Below, piece after piece: positions 20,875 through 31,588 of a stretch of 64,000 nt of DNA (positions are counted from its first letter, which is position 1; each line of letters starts with the position of its first letter). The DNA is taken from contig AP031354.1 in the NCBI GenBank assembly GCA_037833965.1, positions 20,438,001 to 20,502,000 of the forward strand, written 5' to 3'. The notes beneath the pieces are model-generated. The model saw nothing but the letters and a program-made list of their open reading frames with translations. It searched no databases and had not been told where the DNA came from. Source of the DNA: Marchantia polymorpha subsp. ruderalis (Eukaryota > Streptophyta > Marchantiopsida > Marchantiales > Marchantiaceae). A program made the position numbers and the translations under genes.

Positions 20875-21018
20875 CCAATCAATTTCTTCTACCTTGCGAC
20901 TTTCCCTTTCAGCAGCGGGAGAAAACTTTGATGCATACTCTGCCTTGTAGATCTCGGCTTGTTTGCTTTCTACACTTCCTTGCACACGCTTCAGCTCATC
21001 AACAACTCCTTTTGACTG
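20875..21018 (-). pseudogene. In-frame coiled-coil continuation after stop codon
   Basis: Directly after the TAA at 21019-21021 the same frame continues as coiled-coil-like sequence (SKGVVDELKRVQGSVESKQ..., then FSPAAERESRKVEEIDW) up to a good donor GG|GTAAAT at 20874. The continuity suggests that the ancestral exon extended to 20875 and the TAA is a later mutation, or that the product now ends early. Confidence 0.5.
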
Positions 21019-22929
21019 TTAACGTAGTTCTCTGAACTTGTTAACAGTTGTACTTCGCTTGTTCACGGCTTTTGTACGAGAAGCTTCCAAAGCTTTCAAA
21101 GCAGACGGTTTCTGCTGAACTACCTCCTGTAGACCTTGGACCTGTTTGGAGAGTTCTTCAGCTTGCTGTTTAACCCCGCTCAATTTTCGCAACAGCGCAT
21201 CCAACTCTGAAATGCGCATCTGACTTCTCTGAAGATAAACTTCCACTTCTGCGGCTCTATGCTGATTCCCTTGGATGCTGATTCCGTTGGAGCTCCAGTT
21301 AGACGTCATCCATTCGTCCTTGATACTTGACACCATAGACTCTTTACTGGCCAGTTCTTCCTTGACATCCTGCTCAAAATATAACTGTTTCAGGGAGTCT
21401 CGCTGTTGCACACCGTCCTTGCCTTTCTTCACGGCAAGACTCAGCTTCTCTCTGGTATTGGCTGTTCTTTGCTCAGCAAGTACAACCTCGTTTTTCAAAG
21501 CATATCTTTCCCCATTTGCGTTTGCAAGCTCCCCTCTCAGCTTGTTTACCTGCATTATTAAGCCTAGGACCTCGTCTTCTTGCTGAGCCAGTTCTTCCTT
21601 ACACTTCGCTAGTAGGACATCCTGCTCAGAATATAACTGTTTCAAGGAGTCTCGTTGTTGCACAACTTCCTTGCCTTTCCTCACAGCAAGACTCAGCTTC
21701 TCCCTGGTATTGGCTGTTTTTTGCTCAGCAAGTACAAGCTCGTTTTTCAAAGCATCTCTTTCCTCGTTTCCGTTCGCAAGCTCCCCTCTCAGCTTGTTTA
21801 CCTGCATTATTAAGCCTTGGACAACGTCTTCTTGCTGAGCCAGTTCTTCCTTACACTTCGCTAGTAGGACATCCTGCTCAGAATATAACTGTTTCAAGGA
21901 GTCTCGTTGTTGCACAACTTCCTTGCCTTTCTTCACATCAAGACTCAGCTTCTCCCTGGTATTGGCTGTTTTTTGCTCAGCAAGTACAAGCTCGTTTTTC
22001 AAAGCATCTCTTTCCTCGTTTCCGTTCGCAAGCTCCCCTCTCAGCTTGTTTACCTGCATTATTAAGCCTTGGACAACGTCTTCTTGCTGAGCCAGTTCTT
22101 CCTTACACTTCGCTAGTAGGACATCCTGCTCAGAATATAACTGTTTCAAGGAGTCTCGTTGTTGCACAACTTCCTTGCCTTTCTTCACAGCAAGACTCAG
22201 CTTCTCCCTGGTATTGGCTGTTTTTTGCTCAGCAAGTACAACCTCGTTTTTCAAAGCATCTCTTTCTCCGTTGGCTTTTGCAAGCTCTCCTCTTAGCTTG
22301 TTTACTTGCATTATTAAGCCTTGTACAACGTCTTCTTGCTGAGCCTGTTCTTCCTTACACTTCGCTAGTAGGACATCCTGCTTAGAATATAACTGTTTCA
22401 AGGAGTCTCGCTGTTGCACAACGTCCTTGCTTTTCTTCACAGCAAGACTGAGCTTCTCCCTTGTATTGGCTGTTCTTTGCTCAGCAAGTACAAGCTCGTT
22501 CTTCAAAGCATCTCTTTCCCCGTTTGCGTTCGCAAGCTCTCCTCTCAGCTTGTTTACCTGCATTATTAAGCTATGGACAAAGTCTTCTTGCTGAGCCATA
22601 TGTGAAGCAGCGTCTTCCATTCTCTTACTCAATTTGCTTAGCTCTAAATCTTTCGACTCGAGCGTTTGTTGCATTTGAGACAGAGATTCCTGTTCCGAGA
22701 ATGTTTTGGCTTCCACTTCTTCAACAACTGCCTTGTACTTTGCTATTAGCAGATTGCTCATTTCCTTTGACCTCTCTAGTTGCTCGAGAAGGTCATCTTT
22801 CTCCTGTGTCACAGACTTCAGCTGTGCTCCCAAAGCGTAAACTGTCTTCTGCTTGTCTTTTGTCTTCTCCTCTCGCTCTGCCAACCTCTTCTGTGGTTCC
22901 GTATCATCTGTGCCCTGATTGGGAGTATG
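21019..22929 (-). CDS. Coiled-coil protein, exon 2 (636 codons plus stop)
   Basis: Almost all of it is predicted coiled coil (Glu/Lys/Leu/Gln-rich heptads). The centre holds five tandem 84-residue units with LIMQVNKLRGELAN, LVLAEQ.TANTREKLSLAV and VVQQRDSLKQLYS.QDVLLAKCKEE segments. The REKLSLAVKKGK..VQQRDSLKQ motif recalls plant TGN/Golgi long coiled-coil proteins of the TNO1 type; this is recognition from memory, not a search. An acceptor TGTGCAG lies just before 22929, in phase 0 with exon 1 at 23051-23296. A local ATG at 22950 would give 643 aa without exon 1. The frame ends at TAA 21019-21021, but coil sequence continues beyond it. Confidence 0.7.
   Translation of the reverse strand, partial: HTPNQGTDDTEPQKRLAEREEKTKDKQKTVYALGAQLKSVTQEKDDLLEQLERSKEMSNLLIAKYKAVVEEVEAKTFSEQESLSQMQQTLESKDLELSKLSKRMEDAASHMAQQEDFVHSLIMQVNKLRGELANANGERDALKNELVLAEQRTANTREKLSLAVKKSKDVVQQRDSLKQLYSKQDVLLAKCKEEQAQQEDVVQGLIMQVNKLRGELAKANGERDALKNEVVLAEQKTANTREKLSLAVKKGKEVVQQRDSLKQLYSEQDVLLAKCKEELAQQEDVVQGLIMQVNKLRGELANGNEERDALKNELVLAEQKTANTREKLSLDVKKGKEVVQQRDSLKQLYSEQDVLLAKCKEELAQQEDVVQGLIMQVNKLRGELANGNEERDALKNELVLAEQKTANTREKLSLAVRKGKEVVQQRDSLKQLYSEQDVLLAKCKEELAQQEDEVLGLIMQVNKLRGELANANGERYALKNEVVLAEQRTANTREKLSLAVKKGKDGVQQRDSLKQLYFEQDVKEELASKESMVSSIKDEWMTSNWSSNGISIQGNQHRAAEVEVYLQRSQMRISELDALLRKLSGVKQQAEELSKQVQGLQEVVQQKPSALKALEASRTKAVNKRSTTVNKFRELR
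21480..22610 (-). repeat. Five tandem 252-bp coding repeats
   Basis: The landmark cagcttgtttac.tgcattattaagc recurs every 252 bp (about 21539, 21791, 22043, 22295, 22547). The period equals 84 codons, so the frame is kept. The central units are nearly identical, pointing to recent unequal exchange or conversion. Confidence 0.9.
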
Positions 22930-23050
22930 CTGCACATTGAACGTGGACATAGCAGGGTTTAAAGAAAATGGTACGAACTAAGGGAATGCAAATTCATTCA
23001 ACAACATTTTCCTTCATAGCTTTATGTGTGGTTACAACACACAAATATAC
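22930..23050 (-). other. Predicted 121-bp intron
   Basis: Donor CAG|GTATAT at 23050 and acceptor TGTGCAG| at 22930 on the minus strand. Both flanking frames are open and join in phase 0. Confidence 0.6.
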
Positions 23051-23296
23051 CTGAGAGGGATGACAGGTTCCAAAATCAACCTTGCTTTCCTTAGTTGCAT
23101 TTTCTCTCCTCCCATCGTTGGAATTTGCACTAGTAGAGGTAATTTCCGAATGGATAATCGGCTCCATAGCCGACTCGGACTTCCAATATCGCATGTTTAC
23201 AATATTACAAATCACAAGTAAAGAAAAGTATATAGAAAAGCAGAAAACTAGACAAACTATTCTCATTAAACTTACGAACAACCAAGCCATCGCCAT
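23051..23296 (-). CDS. Coiled-coil protein, exon 1 with N-terminal membrane segment
   Basis: The 82 codons start at the ATG at 23296. Residues 3-34 form a strongly hydrophobic stretch (WLFVSLM, then CLVFCFSIYFSLLVIC), which fits a membrane anchor; a polar, Ser/Thr/Glu-rich linker follows. The exon ends CHPSQ at a good donor. Joining to 22929 gives a 718-aa product with an N-terminal anchor and a long coiled-coil rod. The exon junction is my inference; RNA evidence is lacking. Confidence 0.6.
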
Positions 23297-23447
23297 CGCT
23301 CTTTACAATGAAATTTCTAAACAAATTGACAAATGATCTCCAAACACACACACTCATCCTTAAATAACTCTTGTATTTGTTGAGATAACGTTGGAACTCT
23401 TTGAATATTAATATTAAATATTAAATATTGAGCTGGACATCACTCGT

Positions 23448-23452
23448 GTTGC
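23448..23452. repeat. Target site duplication GTTGC (left)
   Basis: The same five bases lie at 41587-41591, directly after the far end of the element, so 23453-41586 is one insertion. Confidence 0.85.
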
Positions 23453-26400
23453 TGTAATAACCCACTAAAGGCTAAAACTGCAATATAGTGGTAGAAAGGT
23501 CGACCCACAGGGATAGAGGAACACACAGGGTACAAAGTGTCACGTTTAACAGACTATTGAGGAGTTTGAATTCTCAGGCGACTGTCACTCCCAGAAATAC
23601 TACAAGTGTCCACTCGGAGCGCACTCGGAAGTCGCACAGTGCAACGTAACACACACACACACACACACACTTGAAACTACAGAAACACAACCTAGAAATC
23701 CGTTAGGACCTCTACTCAAGATTTCAGGGGGAAAGTCTCTCAAGAGTACACTCAGCGAAGCTGCGGGTAGTGATTCCCAATTCCGGCTTTTACAACACTT
23801 CCACTAGCTTGCTGCTAGCGTAGGAAACCCGGTTTGGACTGCCTACTTCGGATCGAAGTCACTCATACGCGGTGAACAACACTCTCAACTCACAAAACGC
23901 GCAGAGAACACAGGTCCGCACTAAAAGACTCACTGAGAAACATTTCAGTAACATAACAACAGTCTATTGAAGAGTTTGAATTCTCAGGCACTTGTCATTC
24001 CCAGAAATACTACGGGGGTTACCCTGAAGGCACCTGCTGCAGCGTAACCTGAATTTACAACCAAGGCTTACACGAAGTAGCAAAACTTCACTTTGGCATT
24101 AAGGGGAAAAATCCCGGAGGAGTACAATCAGAAACAAACACTCGAAGGTGTAGGGGCGAAACTATTCAAGTATCTAACTAGTCACTGGCTCTGAGCATCG
24201 GCAATCACCCGTAGGTGTAGATCCGAACTACTCAAGTCTCTAACCAATGTACTAGCTGTGAACATTCCACCGAAGGCCTTCAGCTACAAAATGCGGAACG
24301 CCAAGTTGTAGCTCCTCTTGCGTGGTGACAGAACTAAGGACACAAACACGCAGAGAAGATGAGTTCCTGATCTGTACTTCTGAAATTGGGAAAGAACTCA
24401 AGGCATGACGCCTTGAACTACTTTATACCTTCTAAGTCCTATCTAGCACTACGCTATGCGCCGGCACGGAACCACGCTACACTACACTCCGCAGAACCTG
24501 TGCTACGTCTCCTGCGCGACGGGCTGCCGCGCACTAACTCCCTACCCTGCCAGTCCTCCGCTCGACTGCGCAGTCCTAATCGCTGCAACGCCGCGGACAC
24601 CTCCACCTCGAGGGTGGACATGGTATCCCGCGCCTGCGACAGAAAAGCGTCTAACTTCTTCGCCACCTTCCGCCGACTCCTGCTGTCGCCTGCCAACAAC
24701 CCCGATGCGCAAAGTTCAAACTCACGCAGTGTGAGTTTCTCCTGCGCCGCCACTTCCCAGTGGGTGTAGCCCTTGAGACAGTGGGCGACACGCCTCGCCA
24801 TCTCCTCTCTCCTACGATCTGCCTCTCGCCTGCGATCCTCTTCAATAACCACCAATTGCGATTCGGCCTCCGCACGCTGCGCTCTCAATTCACCACACTC
24901 TTACTGTAGCCTGCGGATTAAATCCTCATCCGCCTGTCGTGCGAGCTGACACTCCGCCAACAAACGCGTCTGTCGCACGAGCTCCTCTGACAGAATCTGA
25001 TTCTGAGTTTTCTCAGACATCAAGTCCGTCGTGGTCTTCACCACATCCCTGGTGAGCTCTTCCAGTCGCTCCTTCTTCATCCTGTCGAGGGCGTGCGATT
25101 TCCTCACAAGGTTGTACTGACCCCACAAACAGGCATGCTTCTCCCTCAAATCCTTCAACTCATGGTCCGTCCTAGCTAATAGCTTGCTAGTGTGGACTTT
25201 AGTGCGAGTCCGCCTGCGCACTAATTCGATGTAAGATCCCGGCTGGAGTGGATCGGCGTATTTATCAAATTTGCGATCCAAGTACTTCAGCAACGGTATC
25301 ACCTGCTTAGAGAGCGCCGCCGCCGGTGCTTCAACAATTTCCTCCTCCTCCTCTCGGTATCCCCTGCTCCCGACATTGCTTTGGTGGAGCTTCCGTCGTC
25401 ATCATCCGAGTTAAGGATTTCAGTCGCCATTGATTGCGTTGGCGACTGACCCGAGTGGGGCTGCACGTTGTCTACGGGTGCTGCCTGCGAAGGCACCGCT
25501 GCAGCCTCGCTGCTCTTCGCCAAAATGTCCAAGGCGGTGGGCGAATGTGGCCGTGCTACATCCCCGTCGCCCGCTTGTCGGTCTTCGACCGTATCCTCTC
25601 TACCGCCGACGTCCGCCGCCGAAGGCGATCGAGCGGAGGGTGTCTGCGCGAGGTTTGATTGCACATCGCGCACTGAAATTTCGTCCCGCGAACAGTCAAT
25701 CCGCTCCCCCGTCAGGTCCTGCTCCCTCGATCGGTCCTGCGCGAGGGTTGTGCCTGGCCTGTGCGCAGGCGCAAATGCCGGCGCCTTGTCCGCCTCAGGC
25801 GCAGCGCCGAAGACGACATAGCCGGAGGCCGCTCGCCCAATGTCCCTTGGCCTGTAGGCCCTACCGCCGAAGGCGCATCTACCGGCGGACTACCCGCCGA
25901 TGGTGCGGCCTCCGCACGCTCCCTGTTCGCATCTTGTTGGCTCGAAGGCACTGGCGCCGAAGGCGCAAATCGCGGCGCGTTGGGCGCCAGAGGGTCTGGT
26001 CCCGAAGGCCCATGACCCGTAGGCGGATCTTCCGCCGGCTCCTTCCTCTTCCTACGTTGGAATGGGGGTGAATCCTGCCTGTGCGCAGGCGGCATGTGCA
26101 CATGCGGACTGCCTCTTCCTACTCGTAGGCGTAGGTCCACGTCCGCTTGTGGTCGCCTTTCCGTCGAGGCTCGCCTGTGCGCAGGCGGAACACCCGTCCG
26201 CAACGCACGTGGTAACTCCGGAGGCCCTTGGCCCGTAGGCGGCCTTTCGTCCGTCGAAGGTGCAGCGTGGGCCGTTGCTCCTGCAGACGTCCGCGCTTCC
26301 TTGTTCTTTTCCGGCGACGCACTTCCTTTCTCCGTGGCAATCGTCGCCGTGTCCGCGCTGCTGGCTGGTAACACAAGCCTGCGCGCCTTCTGCTTCGGCC

Positions 26401-28704
26401 GGCTGCACACTTCGTGCAACGGCCGCTGCCGAATGGGAGCAGTGGGTTCTTGATGCTGCTCCTCTTCGGACTCCTCTCTCCATCGCCGCTTCCGCGGCAC
26501 TCTTGCTGCAGGAGTATTTCTCCCTTCGTCCCTCCGCCTTGGCGGAGTAGAAGTGGGCGACTCCTCTGCGTCAGTGTCGACCTCGTTATCCCGCACATAC
26601 CTCCCGGGATGGTTGACGGACAACGGCGGAAAGCGAGCAAGCTCCGCCGCGGTAAAACAATTCCGCTGTCGATAAAAATTGATCAGGAAAGGAGAGAGAT
26701 GATTTAGAGTTCCCCCCTTCTACTCAAAAGCGTGCTGTCGCATCACTCTGTGCAGGATGCTCGCCCAGTGAATTGGAGCTCCCTCTATGATGCACTCCAC
26801 AAAAGAGACCTGCCACAATGTGATGTAGCAGGCGCGGTGTGGCTGCAGTAATTGCAGCAGCGCCGTGGCCACAGTTCGGCGGAAGCGATCCTTGTAATCG
26901 CGGGTCTTGTACCCATTCTTGGTAGACTTCTCCCGCTTGAACAACTCCCCAAATTGCGCCTCGTCCTGCTTAGACACCTTGACGCTCTCACTATCAAAGA
27001 GGAGGTGCCCTGGGATGCCGGCACACCTCCCTAATGCTTGCGCCCAATCGGACTGTCCACCGATCGACATGCGGACGCAATCCGCGCGAAGGTGGTCTCT
27101 GTGGTTCTAGCCACTCGCGCACCATATCCACACAAATGTAGTTCCATCCCCATAGCAAGAAATTGAGCTTTCTTGCTATCAGCCGTTCCTCGTAAGCGCG
27201 CAGCCCGTTCTGTGGCAGTCGGAGCGGCAGCATCCGCAATCGGGCTCAGTCTCGACATTGCGTTCTTGAAATTCGCCTGTTCGCTAATTCTCCTTCTGCT
27301 CCGCTCGAGCTCCTTGCTTCCTCGGCAAACTCTAATTTCACTCAATTCCAAATCACGCGCACTCACTTCTCTCTCAATCACCAAGTAATCCTCTGCGCGG
27401 CGATGTCGGGAATGCTTAGCAGCTAGCAGATGGACGCGCGCAGCTCGCACTAGAAAATGGAATCGCGAATTCAAGAATGGGACGCTCTCCGCCTCCCGGT
27501 CGAAGGTCATGGTCGGCTCTTGCCCGTGAGTATCGACTCAATTGATGGCCGCGCCGGCTCTACGCTAAAACGGTCTCCGCTCTCACGCGCGGCTTCACGC
27601 TCCGCCAACGCCGATTTAACTCACACGCTCGAATTGGCGAATTTGAACTCCGCGAGCGTACTACGCCGCGGACATGGGTGCGCAGCGCCGAAGGCGGATT
27701 TTCCGCCTTGCGCGGTACACTCGTTCGTACCGCTCCTCAACCAATCCTCCTTTGCCTCGGCGCTTGTCCGCACGTCGGACAATAGTTCAACTCTCGCCTG
27801 TGCGCAGGCGGACTCCCCGGCGGATTCTCCGCCGGCGCGGAACTACACCCGCCTGTGCGCAGGCGAAGTCCGTCCGCGTCGATGCGCAGGCGCGGAAGGC
27901 GTTGACCGCGGTCAACAGCCTCCCTCCAGACTGTCCGTTCATGGTCTCTCCGTCGGCGCGCTCGCCGCCGCAACTCCGTCCGACCACAAGAGCATCCATC
28001 CGTCCCGTCCGTACAGTCCGTACGGTCCGTACGGATTTTACTATTCTGGCGGCTCCTTGCTCGTCCGCGCCGTTGCGCTGGCTCAGATGGCGCCGTACAA
28101 TTTCTACCTTCGAAGGCGCATTTCTAGGGCCGAAGGCGGATTTCCCGCCGACGCCAAAGCGCCTGTGCACAGGCGGACGCCTGTGCGTAGGCGAACTTCG
28201 CGCCTACATCAAAACCCTATTTCGCTTGTGCGCAGGCGAACTTCCTTCGTCTGCGCATAGGACAAAACTTTCTTCGCCTATGCACAGGCGGAAAGCTGAG
28301 TATCTTACAACCTTCATAACTCCCGGAGTCCTCATCCGTTGTTGGCGTTCTTGGGCTCGTTGGAATCAGCGCATTTAGCTCTTTTCAACGAAACCCTAAC
28401 TAAGTCAAGGCGTTTGGGGGTTGACCTAAATATGAAGGATTTCCCTACCGCCGAGGGCGAAGCGCCGAAGGCGGATTTTGCGCCTTGCGCCGTAGGAATC
28501 ATACCTTCAGAGCTCGCAGGGAGGGTGGTGCCCTTCCTTGACGCTGCACCCAACTCCTAGATTCTACGAGGTCTCTCGAGAATCTCTGCGATCTACCGAA
28601 TTCACTCTATTTTGATGCACCGAAGTCTATTTACATTGCTGCCGTGGTACAGTTTTCCAAAAATGTTTTTATTACCTCAAAATTACCAAAAGTGGGGTAC
28701 CACA
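23453..28704 (-). mobile_element. 3' giant LTR of the 18.1-kb element
   Basis: 5252 bp, TG...CA ends, with the polypurine tract adjoining at 28705. It contains a decayed U3 gene, a TATA box near 24421-24427 and a stem CAAGGC-ATGAC-GCCTTG (plus-strand reading) at 24399-24415. It shares a nonsense codon with the 5' LTR part at 37795, as expected for LTRs of one element. Confidence 0.9.
24454..27258 (-). pseudogene. Decayed U3 gene in 3' LTR
   Basis: The homologous start is at 27256-27258 and the C-terminal end at 24454. It is broken by a frameshift soon after the start, several more frame changes (near 25340, 25830, 26720), and a TAA at 24901-24903 that replaces the Ser of the SECGELRAQ motif. 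Large parts of the N-terminal domain, the disordered centre and the coiled coil remain readable. Confidence 0.85.
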
Positions 28705-28717
28705 TGCTCCCCTCCTC
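28705..28717 (-). other. Polypurine tract
   Basis: GAGGAGGGGAGCA on the minus strand, directly before the 3' LTR start; identical to 9740-9752. Confidence 0.85.
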
Positions 28718-28741
28718 AATTGTGAGCGCCCACGCCAACAC

Positions 28742-29884
28742 TCACATGTGGTATTTCCTCAACCTCCACCCATTCACTCGGGTGCCTAATAAATCGCCGG
28801 CTAGGTCCGCAAGTTGGATGGATCCATTCGAGAAGACTTCGACAACCTTGTAAGGTCCCATCTATCTTAGGTGCAGTTTGCCTGGGAATCTGGCATGCCT
28901 GCTGTCGTAGAGCAGTGCCAAATCACCCTTCTGCAGGAGTACAGGTTTGATCTTCTTATCGTATCTCTCCTTTCGGCGGAGCTGAATTCTCCTGGTGCAT
29001 TCTTCGGCTTCTCGTCTCCTCTATTCCAGCAGCATGACCTCCTGTAATCTGTAGAGCTGACTCTCCTCTGCACTCACCCTTTGTAAATCCAACGTTCGTT
29101 GGATGGGTACTTTGAACTCGATCGGGAGGATCGGGTGTTGACCATACACCAGAAAGTATGGTGTCTGTTTGGTCGTAATTTTCTCAGCTGTCCGGTACGC
29201 CCATAGAGCGGCTGCTAACTTCGTATCCCAGTCGTAAGCGTGGTTTACCGTGACCTTGAGTAGTATTTTACACAACAGACCATTGGACTTCTCCGTCAAT
29301 CCATTCGCCTCGGGATTGTATGGGGTAGTCTTCCGGTGCTTGATGTGGAAATACCGTGTCAGATCTTTGATTATCTGGTTCAGAAAGTGCGTGCCCCGGT
29401 CGCTGACGATCTCTAGAGGACACCCGTAACGCGTGATGATCGACTCGAACAAGAAGGCTGCTACTGTGGCTGCATCATCTTTCCTCGTGGCCTTGGCCTC
29501 CACCATTTTGGTGGCGTAGTCCGTAGCTACCAGAATGTAGCGCCTCCGTGTGTTCTTAGTCACTGATTGTATCGGCCCTACAAAGTCAATGCCCCACTTT
29601 TCGAAAGGTGCTAGAGGCATGATGGCAGTCAGGGGCCATCGTGTTGTAGGCGTTGGTCTCCCCGTCCTCTGGCAACTATCGCATTTGCGGATGTAATCGA
29701 GAACATCCTTAAACATGGTCGGCCACCAATACCCCGCATTTACAATCTTGGTGACTGTGTTCCGGGTGGCATAGTGTCCACCCGCCTCCTCGGTATGCAT
29801 CGCACTTACTACTCTTGGGACCTCTGATTCCTCCAGGCACCTGCACAAGCGTTCATCTGCCATCTTCTTGAACAAAACACCCTG
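28742..29884 (-). pseudogene. Integrase domain of subfamily I pol
   Basis: It follows RT in the same frame after a UAG at 29885-29887. It has an HHCC zinc finger (MHTEEAGGHYA to CDSCQ), then the core with GIDFVGP, IVSDRGTHF and NGLTEKSN supplying the catalytic Asp, Asp and Glu, and a basic C-terminal region ending at a TGA at 28742-28744, about 37 bp before the LTR. I see no chromodomain. UAG codons at 29021 and near 28863 break it; the 9.8-kb copy has sense codons there, so these are decay. Confidence 0.85.
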
Positions 29885-31582
29885 CTAGAGTTGGTACGGG
29901 CCTGCCTTATGAATAAAGACAATCCTTTGTTCCAAGTCCATGCCCACGCGACACTGAAGCGTTAGCAGATATCGGTACAGATCCGCATAGCGGGACTCGT
30001 GCCCCGCAGACAGCTGAAACAATTCTTCATCTGGAGAATCGTCCACCAATTCCTCCTCGGTAGGCTGGGTCCATAATCTGGACACGTAATCTGCATTTTC
30101 GTGATGCACCCCTTTCCTGGTTTGGACCGTGTAGGTGAACTCTTGTAGCAACAGCACCCATCTGGCTATCCGACCGGACAAGTCGGCTTTCTTGACTAGG
30201 TGTTGCAATGCGTAGTGATCCACATGGAACACAAACTCGTAGCAAATTAGGTAGTGTCGAAACTTTTTACAGGAGTACACCATCCTCAACGCTTCTCTCT
30301 CCGTCGTGGTGTACTTCCTTTCTGCTAGAGACAGCTGACGGCTTGCGAAATAGATCGGGTAGTCCTTTTTGTTGTCATCCTTTTGGCTCAGTACTACACC
30401 GATGGCGAATGCAGATGTGTCGACGTAAACATGGAATGGTCGATTCCAGTCTGGACTCCTTAGCACTGGAGCAGTCGTGAGTTTCGCTTTAAGAGCCTTG
30501 AATGCTGACTGCTGGTTTGCACCCCAGGCATAAGGCTCGTCCTTCTTCAACAACTTGGTCAGGTCGGCCGCCAATATTGCATACATGTGTATGAATCTTC
30601 GGTAGTAGCCCACATGACCCAGGAATGCTCGAAGCTCTCTCAGATTCGTTGGTGGCTCAAGCTCGAGTATAACCTTGACCTTCTTGATGTCCACTGCAAT
30701 GCCGTCTGCCGAGACCCGATGGCCCAACAAGATTCCACTAGTCATAAAGAAAAAACACTTCTCGGGGTGCAGCGATAAACTGCTCTCCCTACATTTATCA
30801 AAGGTCTGCCTCATGTGACTTAGGTGTTCTGATCGCTTCCCAAAGACACAGAAGTCATCTATGAATATTTCCAGGAACTTCCTCAGTTGCTCCTGAAAAA
30901 TATTGGTCATCATCCGCTGAAAGGTGGCAGGTGCGTTGCACAGACCGAAGGGCATTTTGTGATATGCGTAAGTTCCCCAGTCGGTTGTGAACGTCGTTTT
31001 ATCCTTGTCCTGTTTCCGGATAGACACCTGATTGTAACCTGAGAACCCGTCCAGGAAGCTATAGCACTCATGTCCCGCGACATGGTCTAAAATGGCATCC
31101 GTGAACGGCAACGGGTGATGATCCTTACGTGTTGCTGCGTTCAACTTCCGGAAATCCTGACACACTCGTATCTTACCCGTCAACTTCTTTGGTACGAGAA
31201 CAATCGGCGATACCCATTCACTGCTGAGCACTGGGTAAATAATACCGGCGCTCAGGTACTTATCTATCTCCTCCTTAACTTGCAAGGAGTATGTTGGGTT
31301 GAGGCGATACTGGCGCTGACGTATGGGTACTGCTTCATCCAGTAAATCAATACGGTGTTCCCCATACCGTGCAAATATCCCCTTCATGTCTTCGATCTTC
31401 CAGGCAAAGACATCGACGTAATGGCTAAGAAATGTCTGTACCTCCCTTATCTCGTTTCCTTTCACCGTGCTTGATACCTTCAAGCATTTGTCGGGACTGA
31501 GTTGTACTTCGTGACAGTCACTAGGGTCGACAATGCCCTCGGTGTGACTCGTCTCACTCCTCCCCAGTCCTACCGTTAATTG
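29885..31582 (-). CDS. Reverse transcriptase and RNase H of subfamily I pol
   Basis: A continuous frame from just after the UAG at 31583-31585 to the UAG at 29885. RT motifs: SEWVSPIVLVPKK, RVCQDFRKLN, FLDGFSGYNQV, MPFGLCNAPATFQRMM and the catalytic IFIDDFCVFG (near 30842-30868). Then GHVGYYRRFI and a gypsy-type RNase H with VYVDTSAFAIGVVLSQ, EREALRMVY and VDHYALQHLV. It would be made only if ribosomes pass the UAG. No obvious internal damage across about 560 codons, in contrast to the neighbouring integrase. Confidence 0.85.
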   Translation of the reverse strand, partial: QLTVGLGRSETSHTEGIVDPSDCHEVQLSPDKCLKVSSTVKGNEIREVQTFLSHYVDVFAWKIEDMKGIFARYGEHRIDLLDEAVPIRQRQYRLNPTYSLQVKEEIDKYLSAGIIYPVLSSEWVSPIVLVPKKLTGKIRVCQDFRKLNAATRKDHHPLPFTDAILDHVAGHECYSFLDGFSGYNQVSIRKQDKDKTTFTTDWGTYAYHKMPFGLCNAPATFQRMMTNIFQEQLRKFLEIFIDDFCVFGKRSEHLSHMRQTFDKCRESSLSLHPEKCFFFMTSGILLGHRVSADGIAVDIKKVKVILELEPPTNLRELRAFLGHVGYYRRFIHMYAILAADLTKLLKKDEPYAWGANQQSAFKALKAKLTTAPVLRSPDWNRPFHVYVDTSAFAIGVVLSQKDDNKKDYPIYFASRQLSLAERKYTTTEREALRMVYSCKKFRHYLICYEFVFHVDHYALQHLVKKADLSGRIARWVLLLQEFTYTVQTRKGVHHENADYVSRLWTQPTEEELVDDSPDEELFQLSAGHESRYADLYRYLLTLQCRVGMDLEQRIVFIHKAGPYQL

Positions 31583-31588
31583 CTATTC
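31574..31588 (-). promoter_or_regulatory. Leaky stop codon context UAG-CAA-UUA between protease and RT
   Basis: The minus strand reads GAA-TAG-CAA-TTA. The six bases after the stop fit the CARYYA consensus of the tobamovirus-type readthrough signal. The plus-strand subfamily II copy has TAG-CAA-CTA at the same place (49766-49774), with the same frame on both sides. Confidence 0.75.

Noticed and set aside
21516..22385. A 289-codon plus-strand frame with repeated segments.
   Set aside because: It is the antisense reading of the 252-bp coiled-coil repeats; the minus frame has proper heptads and a splice-compatible gene structure.
29885..29887. A second leaky stop between RNase H and integrase.
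   Set aside because: UAG-CAG-GGU does not fit CARYYA, and the neighbouring integrase carries further stops, so decay is more likely.
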